Of a DNA stretch of 64,000 bases, positions 56,201 through 63,478 are shown one piece after another. The notes beneath the pieces were generated by a model, which was given only the letters and a program-made list of their open reading frames with translations, ran no database searches and was not told where the DNA came from. The DNA lies in the NCBI RefSeq assembly GCF_902506505.1, contig NZ_LR733406.1, positions 4,191,775 through 4,255,774 of the forward strand, given 5' to 3'. This DNA comes from Pseudomonas sp. 8AS (GTDB taxonomy: Bacteria > Pseudomonadota > Gammaproteobacteria > Pseudomonadales > Pseudomonadaceae). The first letter of the stretch is position 1. Every line of letters starts with the position of its first letter. Both the position numbers and the translations under genes were made by a program.

Positions 56201-56965
56201 ATCGAACGTGACGAGCTGAGCTTGCACTACCAGCCCAAGATGAGCCTGAGCAGCGGCCGCCTGATTGGTGCCGAGGCACTGATCCGCTGGAGCCACCCGG
56301 TGTTCGGCGAGATCCCGCCGGACCGCTTCATCCCCCTGGCCGAAGAGAACGGCATGATCCTCCAGCTCGGCGACTGGGTCCTGCAGGAAGCCTGCCGGCA
56401 GATGCGTGCCTGGCAGGACAGCCATGCGCCCTTCGGCCCGCTGTCGGTCAACCTCTCCGGCAGCCAGCTGCGCCAACCGCAACTGGCTGCGCGCATCGCC
56501 GACACCCTGCGCGACTACGGCCTGCACGCCAGCCGCCTGCAACTGGAAATCACCGAAGGCTTCATCATGACCCAGGCCGAAGAGGCCCTGGGCATCCTCC
56601 ACGAACTCAAGGCCCTCGGCCTGCAGCTGGCGATCGACGACTTCGGCACCGGCTACTCCTCGCTCAGCTACCTCAAGCGCCTGCCGCTGGACATCCTGAA
56701 GATCGACAAATCCTTCGTCCGCGGCCTGCCCGGCGACCCCGACGATGCCGCCATCACCCGCGCCATCATCGCCCTCGGCCGCAGCCTGCAGATGACCGTG
56801 ATCGCCGAAGGGGTGGAAACCAAGGCCCAGGAGATCTTCCTCAGCAGCGAAGGCTGCGAGCAGATCCAGGGCTACGTGGTCAGCCGGCCGCTCTCGGCGG
56901 AGTCCTTCGCCAGCAACTTCCTTGGCCCCTTATCGATTGGCAGCAGCGAAAGGGCGCCGGTATAA
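53234..56965 (+). CDS. rmcA: membrane diguanylate cyclase/phosphodiesterase with SBP and PAS domains (RmcA)
   Basis: 1243-aa c-di-GMP enzyme. Signal peptide 1-21; periplasmic SBP_bac_3 domain about 25-250; transmembrane helix near 262-282; about four PAS domains from 300 to 800; GGDEF domain with intact RLGGDEF (Gly887-Phe891); EAL domain with EALIRW (Glu1013) and DDFGTGYSSLSYLK. Length, architecture and location next to rpoD and the tRNA match P. aeruginosa RmcA, reported to tune c-di-GMP in response to phenazine redox state. That function is by homology. Confidence 0.88.
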   Translation: MSRWLAILLLCLAYWASPAHALTLSATEQAWLAEHPQLRLGVDASWPPFEFRDEQGHYQGLSASYVALIEERLEIDLVPVEPRSWSELLNSAKSGQLDLLPGVMATPERQRDLAFTRPYLDFPIVIIAHADGAQPHTLQQLYGLKVAVVKDYAPHELLRSRHPDLNLLPLASVSAALQAVATGQADALVGDLASSVWSMRQLKLEGLYVSGETPYRYQLAMATPHSQAVLIGILDKLFAELSAKEIEALQEPWIGGVLDHRQFWQQALIYGLPALLAAALILTTLLRINRRLSQEIRGRHALELQLRNSAQHYRGLVESLNAIAWEMRLDDYCFTYVSPHAERLLGYPLNDWLEPGFWQRTLHPDDAESALNYCVSESLAGRAHSLDYRMLAADGRVVWIRDIVTPIQQDGKQILRGLMIDISDTKQAEQARQLSEQKFTSVFHNCPDILVITRRSDGVLLEVNQTFEQEFGIAAAQAVGKTATELDIWGLPGIGPQLLARLQGEALSNLEMPFRRGNGELFSGLISAQPVFIDGNQALIVAVRNITELKRTQQQLKISEEKFAKAFHASPDGLLITRLEDGRILEANEGFSRITGYEGQQAIGQSTLQLDLWSNPQDRLQMIEQLSQHGQARKPFAWIRNRNGQLRLTELSAQLIMVDEEQCILTIARDITEHQQMQERLHQAATVFENTAEGVMITDTDQRITAVNRAFSEITGYSEAEALGQSPRLLSSGQHDSAFYAAMWHQLSAVGHWQGEIWNKRKNGELFPEWLTISAVRNADGVITHFVAVFADISTLKQAQARLDHQAHHDPLTGLPNRLLFESRLNAALNDARSDNQQGAVVFLDLDRFKHINDSLGHPVGDALLKSIAQRLREQLRDVDTVARLGGDEFIVLLPGLHQQRDAERVATKLLTCFNAPFQVDNHEFFISASIGISLFPEDGSDVATLVKNADAAMYSSKAKGRNRIEFYTRSLTFQATERMTLEHELRRAIERDELSLHYQPKMSLSSGRLIGAEALIRWSHPVFGEIPPDRFIPLAEENGMILQLGDWVLQEACRQMRAWQDSHAPFGPLSVNLSGSQLRQPQLAARIADTLRDYGLHASRLQLEITEGFIMTQAEEALGILHELKALGLQLAIDDFGTGYSSLSYLKRLPLDILKIDKSFVRGLPGDPDDAAITRAIIALGRSLQMTVIAEGVETKAQEIFLSSEGCEQIQGYVVSRPLSAESFASNFLGPLSIGSSERAPV

Positions 56966-56981
56966 TCCGCCCGCCTTCTGG

Positions 56982-57058
56982 GGGCCTATAGCTCAGTTGG
57001 TTAGAGCAGAGGACTCATAATCCTTTGGTCCACGGTTCGAGTCCGTGTGGGCCCACCA
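56982..57058 (+). tRNA. tRNA with CAT anticodon (Ile2, lysidine-type, or elongator Met)
   Basis: 77-nt cloverleaf with a 7-bp acceptor stem (GGGCCTA/TGGGCCC), D-loop AGTTGGTTA, anticodon loop CTCATAA, T-loop TTCGAGT, and encoded CCA. Anticodon CAT with A37. The loop and stem resemble tRNA-Ile2 (whose C34 becomes lysidine), but elongator tRNA-Met cannot be excluded by eye. Its 3' 46 bp are duplicated at 63719, so it served as an integration target. Confidence 0.95.
57013..57058 (+). repeat. attachment site, left (attL)
   Basis: Forms the 3' part of the tRNA from the anticodon loop to the CCA end; 46 of 46 bases match the copy at 63719-63764, and the match ends at the CCA. Confidence 0.9.
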
Positions 57059-57063
57059 CCTTT

Positions 57064-57087
57064 AAAGCCGCGCACTGCGCGGCTTTT
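57064..57087 (+). terminator. tRNA terminator on the island side
   Basis: AAAGCCGCGC-ACT-GCGCGGCTTTT right after the tRNA. Because it lies inside attL, it belongs to the island and replaces the native terminator now at 63781. Confidence 0.8.
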
Positions 57088-57140
57088 CGCTTTCTACGGT
57101 TGTGGCATCTGGGTCAGTCCTATGGTCCAAAGGTACAAAT

Positions 57141-57151
57141 CGGTACAGTGC
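57141..57151 (+). repeat. island-end direct repeat, left copy
   Basis: CGGTACAGTGC, identical to 63591-63601 near the other end; a GGTACAAA lies just before it (57132) and GGTACAAAA before the right copy. Possibly integrase arm-type sites. Confidence 0.4.
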
Positions 57152-57264
57152 GACCTCTGGTCTTCAGGCGAACAGTGATCCCTCGCTCAGTTCGGCAAAA
57201 GCAGCAGGAGCGAGGCGAGCAACACGCGTAGGATCGGCCCTTGCGTCATCAAGGGAGATTCACC

Positions 57265-58488
57265 ATGAGCGGAAAACCGGCGGCTCGCCAAACTGACCCC
57301 ACCTCTTGCCCAGTGCCTGGGCATGGCACAAACCCCATCGCAACGGGTTCCCCGAACGTCTTCTTCGATAACCTGCCGGCTGCACGGATGAGCGATACGT
57401 CAGCCTGCGGCAGCCCGATAGTGGGCGCTGTAGCAAGTACTGTACTGATCAACGGCCTGCCAGCCGCGACACTTGGAAGTACGGGCGGTCATGGCAACGT
57501 GATCATCGGCGGCTCAGGCAGCGTGATCATCGGTGACTCTCCAGTAACCGCACCTTTCACCGCGCCAACCCCATTGGCGCTGACAGCAGCCGCAGTTCCA
57601 GTTGCAGCGCCAACGAGCCAGCCACTAGCTACGCCCCCTGCGGTGCAACCCACACAACCAGCTGCTCCCATGGACCAGCCTGCACCGGCGATTGATCGAG
57701 CTGCCGCTGCCGAAAAGATCCTGGACGACTTAGAGTGCTCAATCACCAAGGAGCGTGTTTTCAACGATCGTGACTACCCGATGGGAAGCCCAGGTGACCC
57801 GTTCGAGAAACAGCAGATTATTGAGCAACTTCGTGTGCGAGTTGCACGCGCACACGGCAGGTCGACTACCAGTCAGATACGCCTCCCTGCCTACCCAGAT
57901 CAGGATCGGACATCCTTGTGTGGCCCCGCAGCATTCTTCTATGCGCTGCTGATGGACAGACCTGACTTGTATACCCGGTCCATCATAGAGCTCTGGGAGA
58001 AAGGGGAAACGACAATTGGCCGCCTGCACATCAAGCCCAGTCATGCCTGCTGCAACCCTAAGGATTTTAGTAAGTCGGCACCGGGCGACCGTATTCCTCC
58101 AATAGACTGGATATCCCTGGCAAGTCTGCGCGATAGTGAGAACGAGTTATTAAGCTATGACTCGCCGGATGATAAAGCCGCAGGAATTACCTTTCCTGGC
58201 GCCCTTGAGTCGTTGTTCGTAAAAGCCGGTGCATCTGTTGTATTCGACAATGTCCAGCTTGGCAGCATCAGCATTGATCGCTTACTCGAACTACTTGGTT
58301 TCGTAAGCTCTACGCACCACGTTGTGTCGCTCGTGAATGCGGCCATGGTTGATGCGGCGGGGGTGTCGGGAAAAACCACTGGATTGTGTGGAAGGGTACT
58401 CCAGAAACATCAGATGGTGTCATCACACCTGCCACACCGCCGGAACAGGAAATCACCCATTCCGACTTTTTCTCATGGGGCATGGTAG
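57265..58488 (+). CDS. PAAR-domain putative T6SS effector with papain-like toxin domain (frameshifted)
   Basis: 408-aa frame as read. Residues 1-90 are a PAAR-like spike tip (DPTSCPVPGHGTN, ASTVLINGLPAATLGSTGGHGNVIIGGSG), followed by a Pro/Ala linker (95-145) and a C-terminal toxin-like domain starting with TSLCGPAAFFYALL. Cys219 there looks like a papain-fold nucleophile. The frame goes wrong near 58360; the expected His is in the -1 frame (see 58362-58571). AGGGAG precedes the ATG. No T6SS core or VgrG gene is in the window. Family function (toxin delivered by T6SS) is inferred from PAAR tips in general. Confidence 0.75.
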   Translation: MSGKPAARQTDPTSCPVPGHGTNPIATGSPNVFFDNLPAARMSDTSACGSPIVGAVASTVLINGLPAATLGSTGGHGNVIIGGSGSVIIGDSPVTAPFTAPTPLALTAAAVPVAAPTSQPLATPPAVQPTQPAAPMDQPAPAIDRAAAAEKILDDLECSITKERVFNDRDYPMGSPGDPFEKQQIIEQLRVRVARAHGRSTTSQIRLPAYPDQDRTSLCGPAAFFYALLMDRPDLYTRSIIELWEKGETTIGRLHIKPSHACCNPKDFSKSAPGDRIPPIDWISLASLRDSENELLSYDSPDDKAAGITFPGALESLFVKAGASVVFDNVQLGSISIDRLLELLGFVSSTHHVVSLVNAAMVDAAGVSGKTTGLCGRVLQKHQMVSSHLPHRRNRKSPIPTFSHGAW

Positions 58489-58571
58489 GGCACCTAACAA
58501 CCCCCGGTTACACGCTAGATCAGTTGCTCGACAATATCTTTGGCGGCCGGGTGTTCACCCACATTCCGTAA
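58362..58571 (+). pseudogene. displaced C-terminus of the PAAR effector (-1 frame)
   Basis: In the -1 frame after a G5 tract (58359-58363), the sequence reads GVGKNHWIVWKGTPETSD... to a stop at 58569-58571. NHWIVW carries the His (58377-58379) expected to pair with Cys219. From memory, similar Pseudomonas PAAR proteins continue in this frame without a break. Adding one G, or -1 slippage at GGG, joins the two parts. Confidence 0.6.
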
Positions 58572-58582
58572 GGCATAAGGAA

Positions 58583-58984
58583 ATGCGTATGCGATTGAGC
58601 TTCTTCGCCATCTGCGGATTGGTGCTGATGCTTTCTGGCTGTGAGGTTTTAATGCTTGGCAATGTTCTCGTCGGCTGCGCCGCCAGGCCAGAGCCAAAGT
58701 TAATGCCAATGGAGCTTCCAGCTGCCAGAGTTGGGCAGCCATACAGCGTAAGGCTTGATGTAGTCGACGCAAGCACTCCCGTCAGCAAACTGCTAGTGGC
58801 TCCAGCTCAACCCCTGCCTGAAGGTTTGGAGTTGAGCCATGAGACAAGAGACAAGCACGGCATCATTCAAGGCACCCCCTCCAAGGCCGGCACTTATGAC
58901 GTGCTGATATACGGGAACACCTTCGGTACCCAATGCACGGGGCAAGATGTGGAACGGCTCTATCAGCTCGAAGTGACAAACTAG
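58583..58984 (+). CDS. putative lipoprotein, candidate immunity protein
   Basis: 133-aa lipoprotein: signal peptide with lipobox LSGC and lipidated Cys20. The mature part (about 40-133) contains a putative Ig-like fold (VGQPYSVRLDV...GIIQGTPSKAGTYDVLIYG). It begins 11 bp after the effector's displaced stop. A periplasmic lipoprotein directly after a PAAR toxin fits an immunity role, but this is inference from position and type. Start ATG 58583; an upstream frame overlaps the effector and has no signal. Confidence 0.65.
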   Translation: MRMRLSFFAICGLVLMLSGCEVLMLGNVLVGCAARPEPKLMPMELPAARVGQPYSVRLDVVDASTPVSKLLVAPAQPLPEGLELSHETRDKHGIIQGTPSKAGTYDVLIYGNTFGTQCTGQDVERLYQLEVTN

Positions 58985-59066
58985 CGGCCAGTGTCTGGAA
59001 AGCCGGAGACGATTCAACCCGGCCAGGCGGCCGCTCAGCCAGGCCCCCCAGCTCGGGGATTAGACA

Positions 59067-59097
59067 GTGAGCCGAATAGCCGGCATTATCGGCTCAC
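59067..59097 (+). promoter_or_regulatory. palindromic operator 1 upstream of fic
   Basis: GTGAGCCGA ... TCGGCTCAC, a perfect 9-bp inverted repeat with 13-bp spacer. First of two tandem copies. Confidence 0.6.
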
Positions 59098-59100
59098 CGC

Positions 59101-59131
59101 ATGAGCCGAATAATCTCGCTAATCGGCTCAC
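59101..59131 (+). promoter_or_regulatory. palindromic operator 2 upstream of fic
   Basis: ATGAGCCGA ... TCGGCTCAC, the same palindrome with one end mismatch and different spacer, 34 bp from copy 1. It ends 18 bp before the fic ATG, where a repressor would block transcription or translation. Confidence 0.6.
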
Positions 59132-59149
59132 AGACGAGCAGCCCCCCCC

Positions 59150-60289
59150 ATGAACGACCCGCTCTGGATCTGGCAGCAGCCCAACTGGCCGTATTTCAGC
59201 TGGCAAGCTGATGCACTTGCCCCGCTGCTGCGCGCGTGCAGCCAGGCGCAGGGCCGCTTGCTCGGGATGCTCGGTGCCGTAGGCAGTGACACCGAAGCGC
59301 AGAGCAGCCTGGATGCCCTGCTGCAGAACATCATCACCTCATCCGCCATCGAGGGTGAGCAGCTGAATGTCGGCTCCGTGCGCTCGTCGCTGGCGCGGCG
59401 CCTGGGGCTGAATGAAGAAGGCCGTACCACCTCTCGATCCGAAGGCCTGGCGGAACTACTGCTCGATGCCACCCGCGCCTATCAGCAACCGCTTGATCTG
59501 CAGCGGCTGTTCACCTGGCATGGCTGGCTGTTCCCCAGCGATGACAACCTGCTGGCCCGCCCGCTACGCATCGGCATGCTGCGCGGCGAAGAGCCTATGC
59601 AGGTAGTTTCCGGCAGACTCGACCGCCCTACCGTGCATTTCGAAGCGCCACCGCGCGCCGGACTGGAAGCGCAACTAGGCGACTTCCTCGCCTGGTTCGA
59701 GAGCAGCCGCAGCGATGCCGGCCTCGACCCGTTTCTGCGTGCCGGCATTGCGCACTTCTGGTTCGTTACCCTGCACCCCTTCGATGACGGCAACGGTCGC
59801 CTCACGCGCGCCATCACCGACCTGGCACTGGCTCAGGGCGAACAGCAGGCCATCCGCTTTTACGCCATGTCGGCGAGCATCCTCGACGACCGCGCCGGCT
59901 ATTACCGCATCCTGGAAGCCAGCCAGAAGGGCACGCTGGATATCACCGCCTGGCTGCAATGGTTCCTCGCCACACTGCTCAAGAGCCTGGAGCAGGCCCT
60001 TGCTCGTATCGACCGAGTGCTGGTCAAGGCACGCTTCTGGCAGGCTCACCGCAGCCAAGCCTTGTCTGCCGAGCAGATCAAAGTGCTTAACCGCCTGCTT
60101 GATGGCGGTGAGCGAGGTTTCGAGAACGGCATCAGCGCCGCCCAATACCAGGCCGTAGCCAAGGTCTCGAAAGCCACCGCCACGCGTCATCTGAGCGATC
60201 TTGTCGAGAAGGGCTGCCTTGCCCGGCTGCCCGGCGGCGGGCGCAGCACGCGCTACCAGATACAGCACTCGGCAAACGCTCAAGGCTGA
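59150..60289 (+). CDS. Fic family AMPylating enzyme with C-terminal winged helix
   Basis: 379-aa Fic protein. The core motif HPFDDGNGRLTR puts the catalytic His at residue 209. N-terminal SSAIEGE (residues 64-70) matches the inhibitory (S/T)xxxE(G/N) motif, so this looks like a self-inhibited class II enzyme. The last 50 residues (ISAAQYQAVAKVSKATATRHLSDLVEKG) form a winged-helix DNA-binding-like domain. It probably binds the two palindromes upstream and represses itself. An eight-C run precedes the ATG, with no Shine-Dalgarno sequence. Target unknown. Confidence 0.85.
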   Translation: MNDPLWIWQQPNWPYFSWQADALAPLLRACSQAQGRLLGMLGAVGSDTEAQSSLDALLQNIITSSAIEGEQLNVGSVRSSLARRLGLNEEGRTTSRSEGLAELLLDATRAYQQPLDLQRLFTWHGWLFPSDDNLLARPLRIGMLRGEEPMQVVSGRLDRPTVHFEAPPRAGLEAQLGDFLAWFESSRSDAGLDPFLRAGIAHFWFVTLHPFDDGNGRLTRAITDLALAQGEQQAIRFYAMSASILDDRAGYYRILEASQKGTLDITAWLQWFLATLLKSLEQALARIDRVLVKARFWQAHRSQALSAEQIKVLNRLLDGGERGFENGISAAQYQAVAKVSKATATRHLSDLVEKGCLARLPGGGRSTRYQIQHSANAQG

Positions 60290-60392
60290 CCCCGCAGCGA
60301 CCAAGCAGCGCACCGGACGCGCCGTAATGGTGTAGTGCCATTACGCCAGGTTTCGGTACTATCCGGTTAATTCTGGATTGCTAGGACAGGAA

Positions 60393-61163
60393 ATGGACTT
60401 CACTCCGATCATCGCGCAGGTCTGGGGCACGCTGGGCTGGTTTATCCCGCTGATGCTGCTGATCAGCCTGCTCAAATCGCCTTGGGCCAAGGGTCATATT
60501 GGCGAACTCCTGGTGCGGCTCTTCGCCCATTGGCAGTTGGACAAGCAGACCTACCGCCGCCTGCTCAATGTCACCCTGAACACGCCGGACGGCACCACGC
60601 AGATCGACCACGTTTTCCTCTCGCCCTACGGCATCTTCGTGCTGGAAACGAAGAACATGAGCGGCTGGATCTTCGGCAGCGAGAAACAGGCGCAGTGGAC
60701 GCAGCAGATCTACAAGCAGCGCTTCAAATTCCAGAACCCGCTGCGGCAGAACTACAAGCACCTCAAAGCCCTGGAAGCCACCCTTGGCGTCAGCCCCGAG
60801 CACCTGCACTCGGTCATCACCTTCGTCGGCGGCAGCACCTTCAAAACCAAAGTGCCGGCCAACGTGACCCAGGGCATCGGTTTTATCCGCTACATCAAGT
60901 CATTCCAGCGGCCGGTCTTCAGCGAGGCTGATGTCGACGCCATGCTGCAAGCCCTGCTAACCGGCCGCCGCGCGCCAACCCTCGCCACCCACCGCGAGCA
61001 CGTGCAAAACCTCAAACGCCGTAGCGATCCGACAGCCGAACGGCAATGCCCGAAATGCGGCAGCGCACTGCTGATCCGCACCGTGAAATCAGGGGCGAAA
61101 GCAGGGCAGCAGTTTTGGGGATGCTCGGCTTTCCCCAAGTGCCGAACCATGCAAAGCCTTTAA
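60393..61163 (+). CDS. membrane-anchored NERD nuclease-related protein with zinc ribbon
   Basis: 256 aa. N-terminal transmembrane segment (WGTLGWFIPLMLLISLL), then a NERD domain (about 38-155) with IDHVFLSPYGIFVLETKN (the D...E.K pattern of this nuclease-like fold), and a C-terminal topoisomerase-type zinc ribbon CPKCGSALL...GCSAFPKC. ATG with AGGACAGGA upstream. Only 38 bp precede the Mrr gene, so the two may be co-expressed. NERD proteins are frequent in defence islands; function here unproven. Confidence 0.82.
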   Translation: MDFTPIIAQVWGTLGWFIPLMLLISLLKSPWAKGHIGELLVRLFAHWQLDKQTYRRLLNVTLNTPDGTTQIDHVFLSPYGIFVLETKNMSGWIFGSEKQAQWTQQIYKQRFKFQNPLRQNYKHLKALEATLGVSPEHLHSVITFVGGSTFKTKVPANVTQGIGFIRYIKSFQRPVFSEADVDAMLQALLTGRRAPTLATHREHVQNLKRRSDPTAERQCPKCGSALLIRTVKSGAKAGQQFWGCSAFPKCRTMQSL

Positions 61164-61201
61164 CACACGGCCGTAACATCAATCCTGCGTTTGGAGTCGC
61201 A

Positions 61202-62122
61202 ATGTCCGTCCCAACCTACGACCAGTTCATTGAGCCGATCCTGCGCTACCTGGCCGCAACGCCCGAAGGCGCGGCCGCACGTGATGCCCATGAAGCCGCT
61301 GCGGATGCACTGAATCTTTCGGAAGCACAGCGCCAAGAGCTGATTGCCAGCGGCCAAGCCACATACAAAAACCGTGCGGGCTGGGCCCATGACCGCCTCA
61401 AGCGCGCCGGCCTGTCCAGCAGCGCCAAGCGTGGGTACTGGAAGCTGACTGACGCAGGCATTACCTATGCCGCCCAGCACCCCAGCCCTCTGCCTCCGGA
61501 GAAGGTCGAACAGCTCGCCATCGGATTTATGGACGTGAAACTCAAGAGCCCGACCGACGCTATCCCGCTCGATGCACAAGAGCAGCCTGCTTCGGCGCTC
61601 AGCTCAGCCACTGTCAGCCCTGACGACCGCCTGGAACAGGCTCTACGTGAGCTACGCGAGGCAACGGCTGCAGACCTGCTGGATAACCTGCTGCAAGTTA
61701 GCCCTAACCGTTTTGAAGTCATCGTGTTGGATGTGCTGCACAGCCTTGGCTACGGAGCTAGCCGCAACGATCTGCAGCGTGTTGGAGGCAGCGGCGATGG
61801 TGGTATCGACGGGGTGATTTCACTCGACAAACTCGGCTTGGAGAAGGTCTACGTCCAAGCCAAACGCTGGCAAGGCACTGTTGGGCGGCCAGAGCTGCAA
61901 GCCTTCTATGGCGCTCTTGCAGGCCAGAAAGCCAAGCGAGGGGTGTTTATCACCACCTCAGGATTCACCGCCCAGGCAATCGACTTTTCCCGCTCCGTAG
62001 AAGGCATGGTGCTAGTAGACGGCAGTCGGCTGGTAAATCTGATGATGGATCATGAAGTCGGCGTAACGTCGCGGCTACTAAAATTGCCGAAGCTGGATAG
62101 CGACTACTTCGATGAAGAATAA
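61202..62122 (+). CDS. Mrr-type restriction endonuclease
   Basis: 306-aa protein of the Mrr family, type IV restriction of modified DNA in E. coli. N-terminal winged-helix (Mrr_N) about 8-110, PD-(D/E)xK catalytic region about 170-270 with Asp203 in GDGGIDG and QAK (Gln219-Lys221) in VYVQAKRW. GGAG precedes the ATG. It follows the NERD gene, and no methylase is present, consistent with a modification-dependent enzyme. Confidence 0.85.
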   Translation: MSVPTYDQFIEPILRYLAATPEGAAARDAHEAAADALNLSEAQRQELIASGQATYKNRAGWAHDRLKRAGLSSSAKRGYWKLTDAGITYAAQHPSPLPPEKVEQLAIGFMDVKLKSPTDAIPLDAQEQPASALSSATVSPDDRLEQALRELREATAADLLDNLLQVSPNRFEVIVLDVLHSLGYGASRNDLQRVGGSGDGGIDGVISLDKLGLEKVYVQAKRWQGTVGRPELQAFYGALAGQKAKRGVFITTSGFTAQAIDFSRSVEGMVLVDGSRLVNLMMDHEVGVTSRLLKLPKLDSDYFDEE

Positions 62123-62211
62123 CTGGGCGGATAATTAATTCCTCCCGTCCTCTGCGGACTTTTTACACCGCAGCTGGCCATTTCTGCATATTCTCTAGGG
62201 AGCAGTTAGGA

Positions 62212-63078
62212 ATGCACGAGACGCTGAAAATAAAAATTGACTTTGCTGATGAACGACAGAGGCCAGCGGAAATATTCCAAGCCATGAGTAGCTACATCGA
62301 AGCCTACCAAGCAATCGGTCAAGTCATGGCAAGCAGTCTCGGGGACAGAGAGGAATTTGCACTACGATTAGAGAAAGTCGAGGCGGGATCTGTAGCCAGT
62401 GTACTAAGAGCAGTTCCTGGACTATTGAGAGACTGGATCGAAACTGCCATTTTCGAGTCAAGCATTAAACTAGCCGAGGATCTATCTGAAATTGAAAGCA
62501 CCAGCACAGAAGAAGAAGTAGATCAACTCGCATCGAAGCTTGAAACTGAGCTAGCAAAATCTGAAACAGGCCAAATGATTGACCCCAAAATTGATCGCAA
62601 AGCTTTTGCACATGCACTGAGCAAACTCTCAGAAGCCAACAAAAGACTCCTACCAGAAGAAAGCGCTTCTGCGACCTTTATTGAAAGTGATAAAGTTACC
62701 AAGATAAATACCCACTGGCGCTTCAATGCGAACCCCAAAGATATGTTTCTTGGAAGTACGGAGTTGAAGAACTGTACGGACAAGCTCTACGTTAGAGCAC
62801 CAATCAATATAGGAAAAGGCGCCTGGTCCATGTTGAGCGCCAGCACAAACAGCCGATTCAACGCACGAATCGTCGATACAGCCTGGCTTGATGAATATCA
62901 AGGTGGATTAATACCAGCCATCGGCCCAAAAGACGTTATGGAGGCAGAGTTAGTTCTTGAAATTTACACGCCTCCCCCTGGAAAAGGGAAAGCCTTTATT
63001 TCAAGCGCAAAAATTTTGCGGGTCATACAAGTCCATCGAGATGTTGGGTTAAAGCATGAAATCAACCCCCTCTTATAA
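62212..63078 (+). CDS. hypothetical soluble protein of a two-gene module
   Basis: 288 aa, not recognised. The N-terminal third is helical (ADERQRPAEIFQAMSSYIEAYQAI) and contains a conserved-looking EKVEAGSVASVLRAVP. The middle (90-150) is rich in Glu/Ser; the C-terminal half is more beta (WRFNANPKDMFLGS, VRAPINIGKGAW, VLEIYTPPPG). No signal peptide or membrane segment. Preceded by TTAGGA; 23-bp overlap with the next gene indicates coupling. Clearly AT-richer than the core genes, so probably acquired. It could be a sensor or antitoxin-like partner of the membrane protein. Confidence 0.75.
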   Translation: MHETLKIKIDFADERQRPAEIFQAMSSYIEAYQAIGQVMASSLGDREEFALRLEKVEAGSVASVLRAVPGLLRDWIETAIFESSIKLAEDLSEIESTSTEEEVDQLASKLETELAKSETGQMIDPKIDRKAFAHALSKLSEANKRLLPEESASATFIESDKVTKINTHWRFNANPKDMFLGSTELKNCTDKLYVRAPINIGKGAWSMLSASTNSRFNARIVDTAWLDEYQGGLIPAIGPKDVMEAELVLEIYTPPPGKGKAFISSAKILRVIQVHRDVGLKHEINPLL

Positions 63079-63478
63079 AAAACGAAAATCCATGCTAGCG
63101 GAGCTAGCATCGGAGTATGTATTCATCGTCACCCCTTTTGTATTTTTAGTGGCGATCAAACTCTACGCATACTCTTGGCCGGAAATAATCTTAGCACCAG
63201 ACTGGTCACTAGTTTCCTGCATAATATTTGGGCAAATCTCTGTAAGAATGTCTAGATCGGCAATTAAGTATCAGCACGCTGACAGTAGACAATTTGGCCT
63301 ATATTCAGCCAAAAGATTCTTCTTGGTCGCAGTATCGTTGCTGTTTTACTTTGGAATGGTCGCACAGCCCACTCTTTATCTTGGATGGTGTCAGATTGGA
63401 CTATTCGCGCTAGCTAGCTTTTTCCATTTCAAGGATGGCCTAACCGCCAGGATTCTTGAAGAAAAAATAAACCAATAA
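63056..63478 (+). CDS. small multi-pass membrane protein of the same module
   Basis: 140 aa with three or four hydrophobic helices (about 20-40 YVFIVTPFVFLVAIKLYAY, 52-67, 90-105 FFLVAVSLLFYFGMVAQ, 110-128). Cytoplasmic-looking charged termini. The start overlaps the preceding gene by 23 bp, without a strong Shine-Dalgarno, so translation is likely coupled. Not recognised. Small membrane proteins beside a soluble partner are a common layout of abortive-infection effectors, but nothing here proves it. Confidence 0.72.
   Translation: MKSTPSYKKRKSMLAELASEYVFIVTPFVFLVAIKLYAYSWPEIILAPDWSLVSCIIFGQISVRMSRSAIKYQHADSRQFGLYSAKRFFLVAVSLLFYFGMVAQPTLYLGWCQIGLFALASFFHFKDGLTARILEEKINQ

Noticed and set aside
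57181..57215. Inverted repeat CCTCGCTC/GAGCGAGG before the PAAR gene
   Set aside because: Eight paired bases around a 19-nt loop with no T-run or link to a start site; could be chance.
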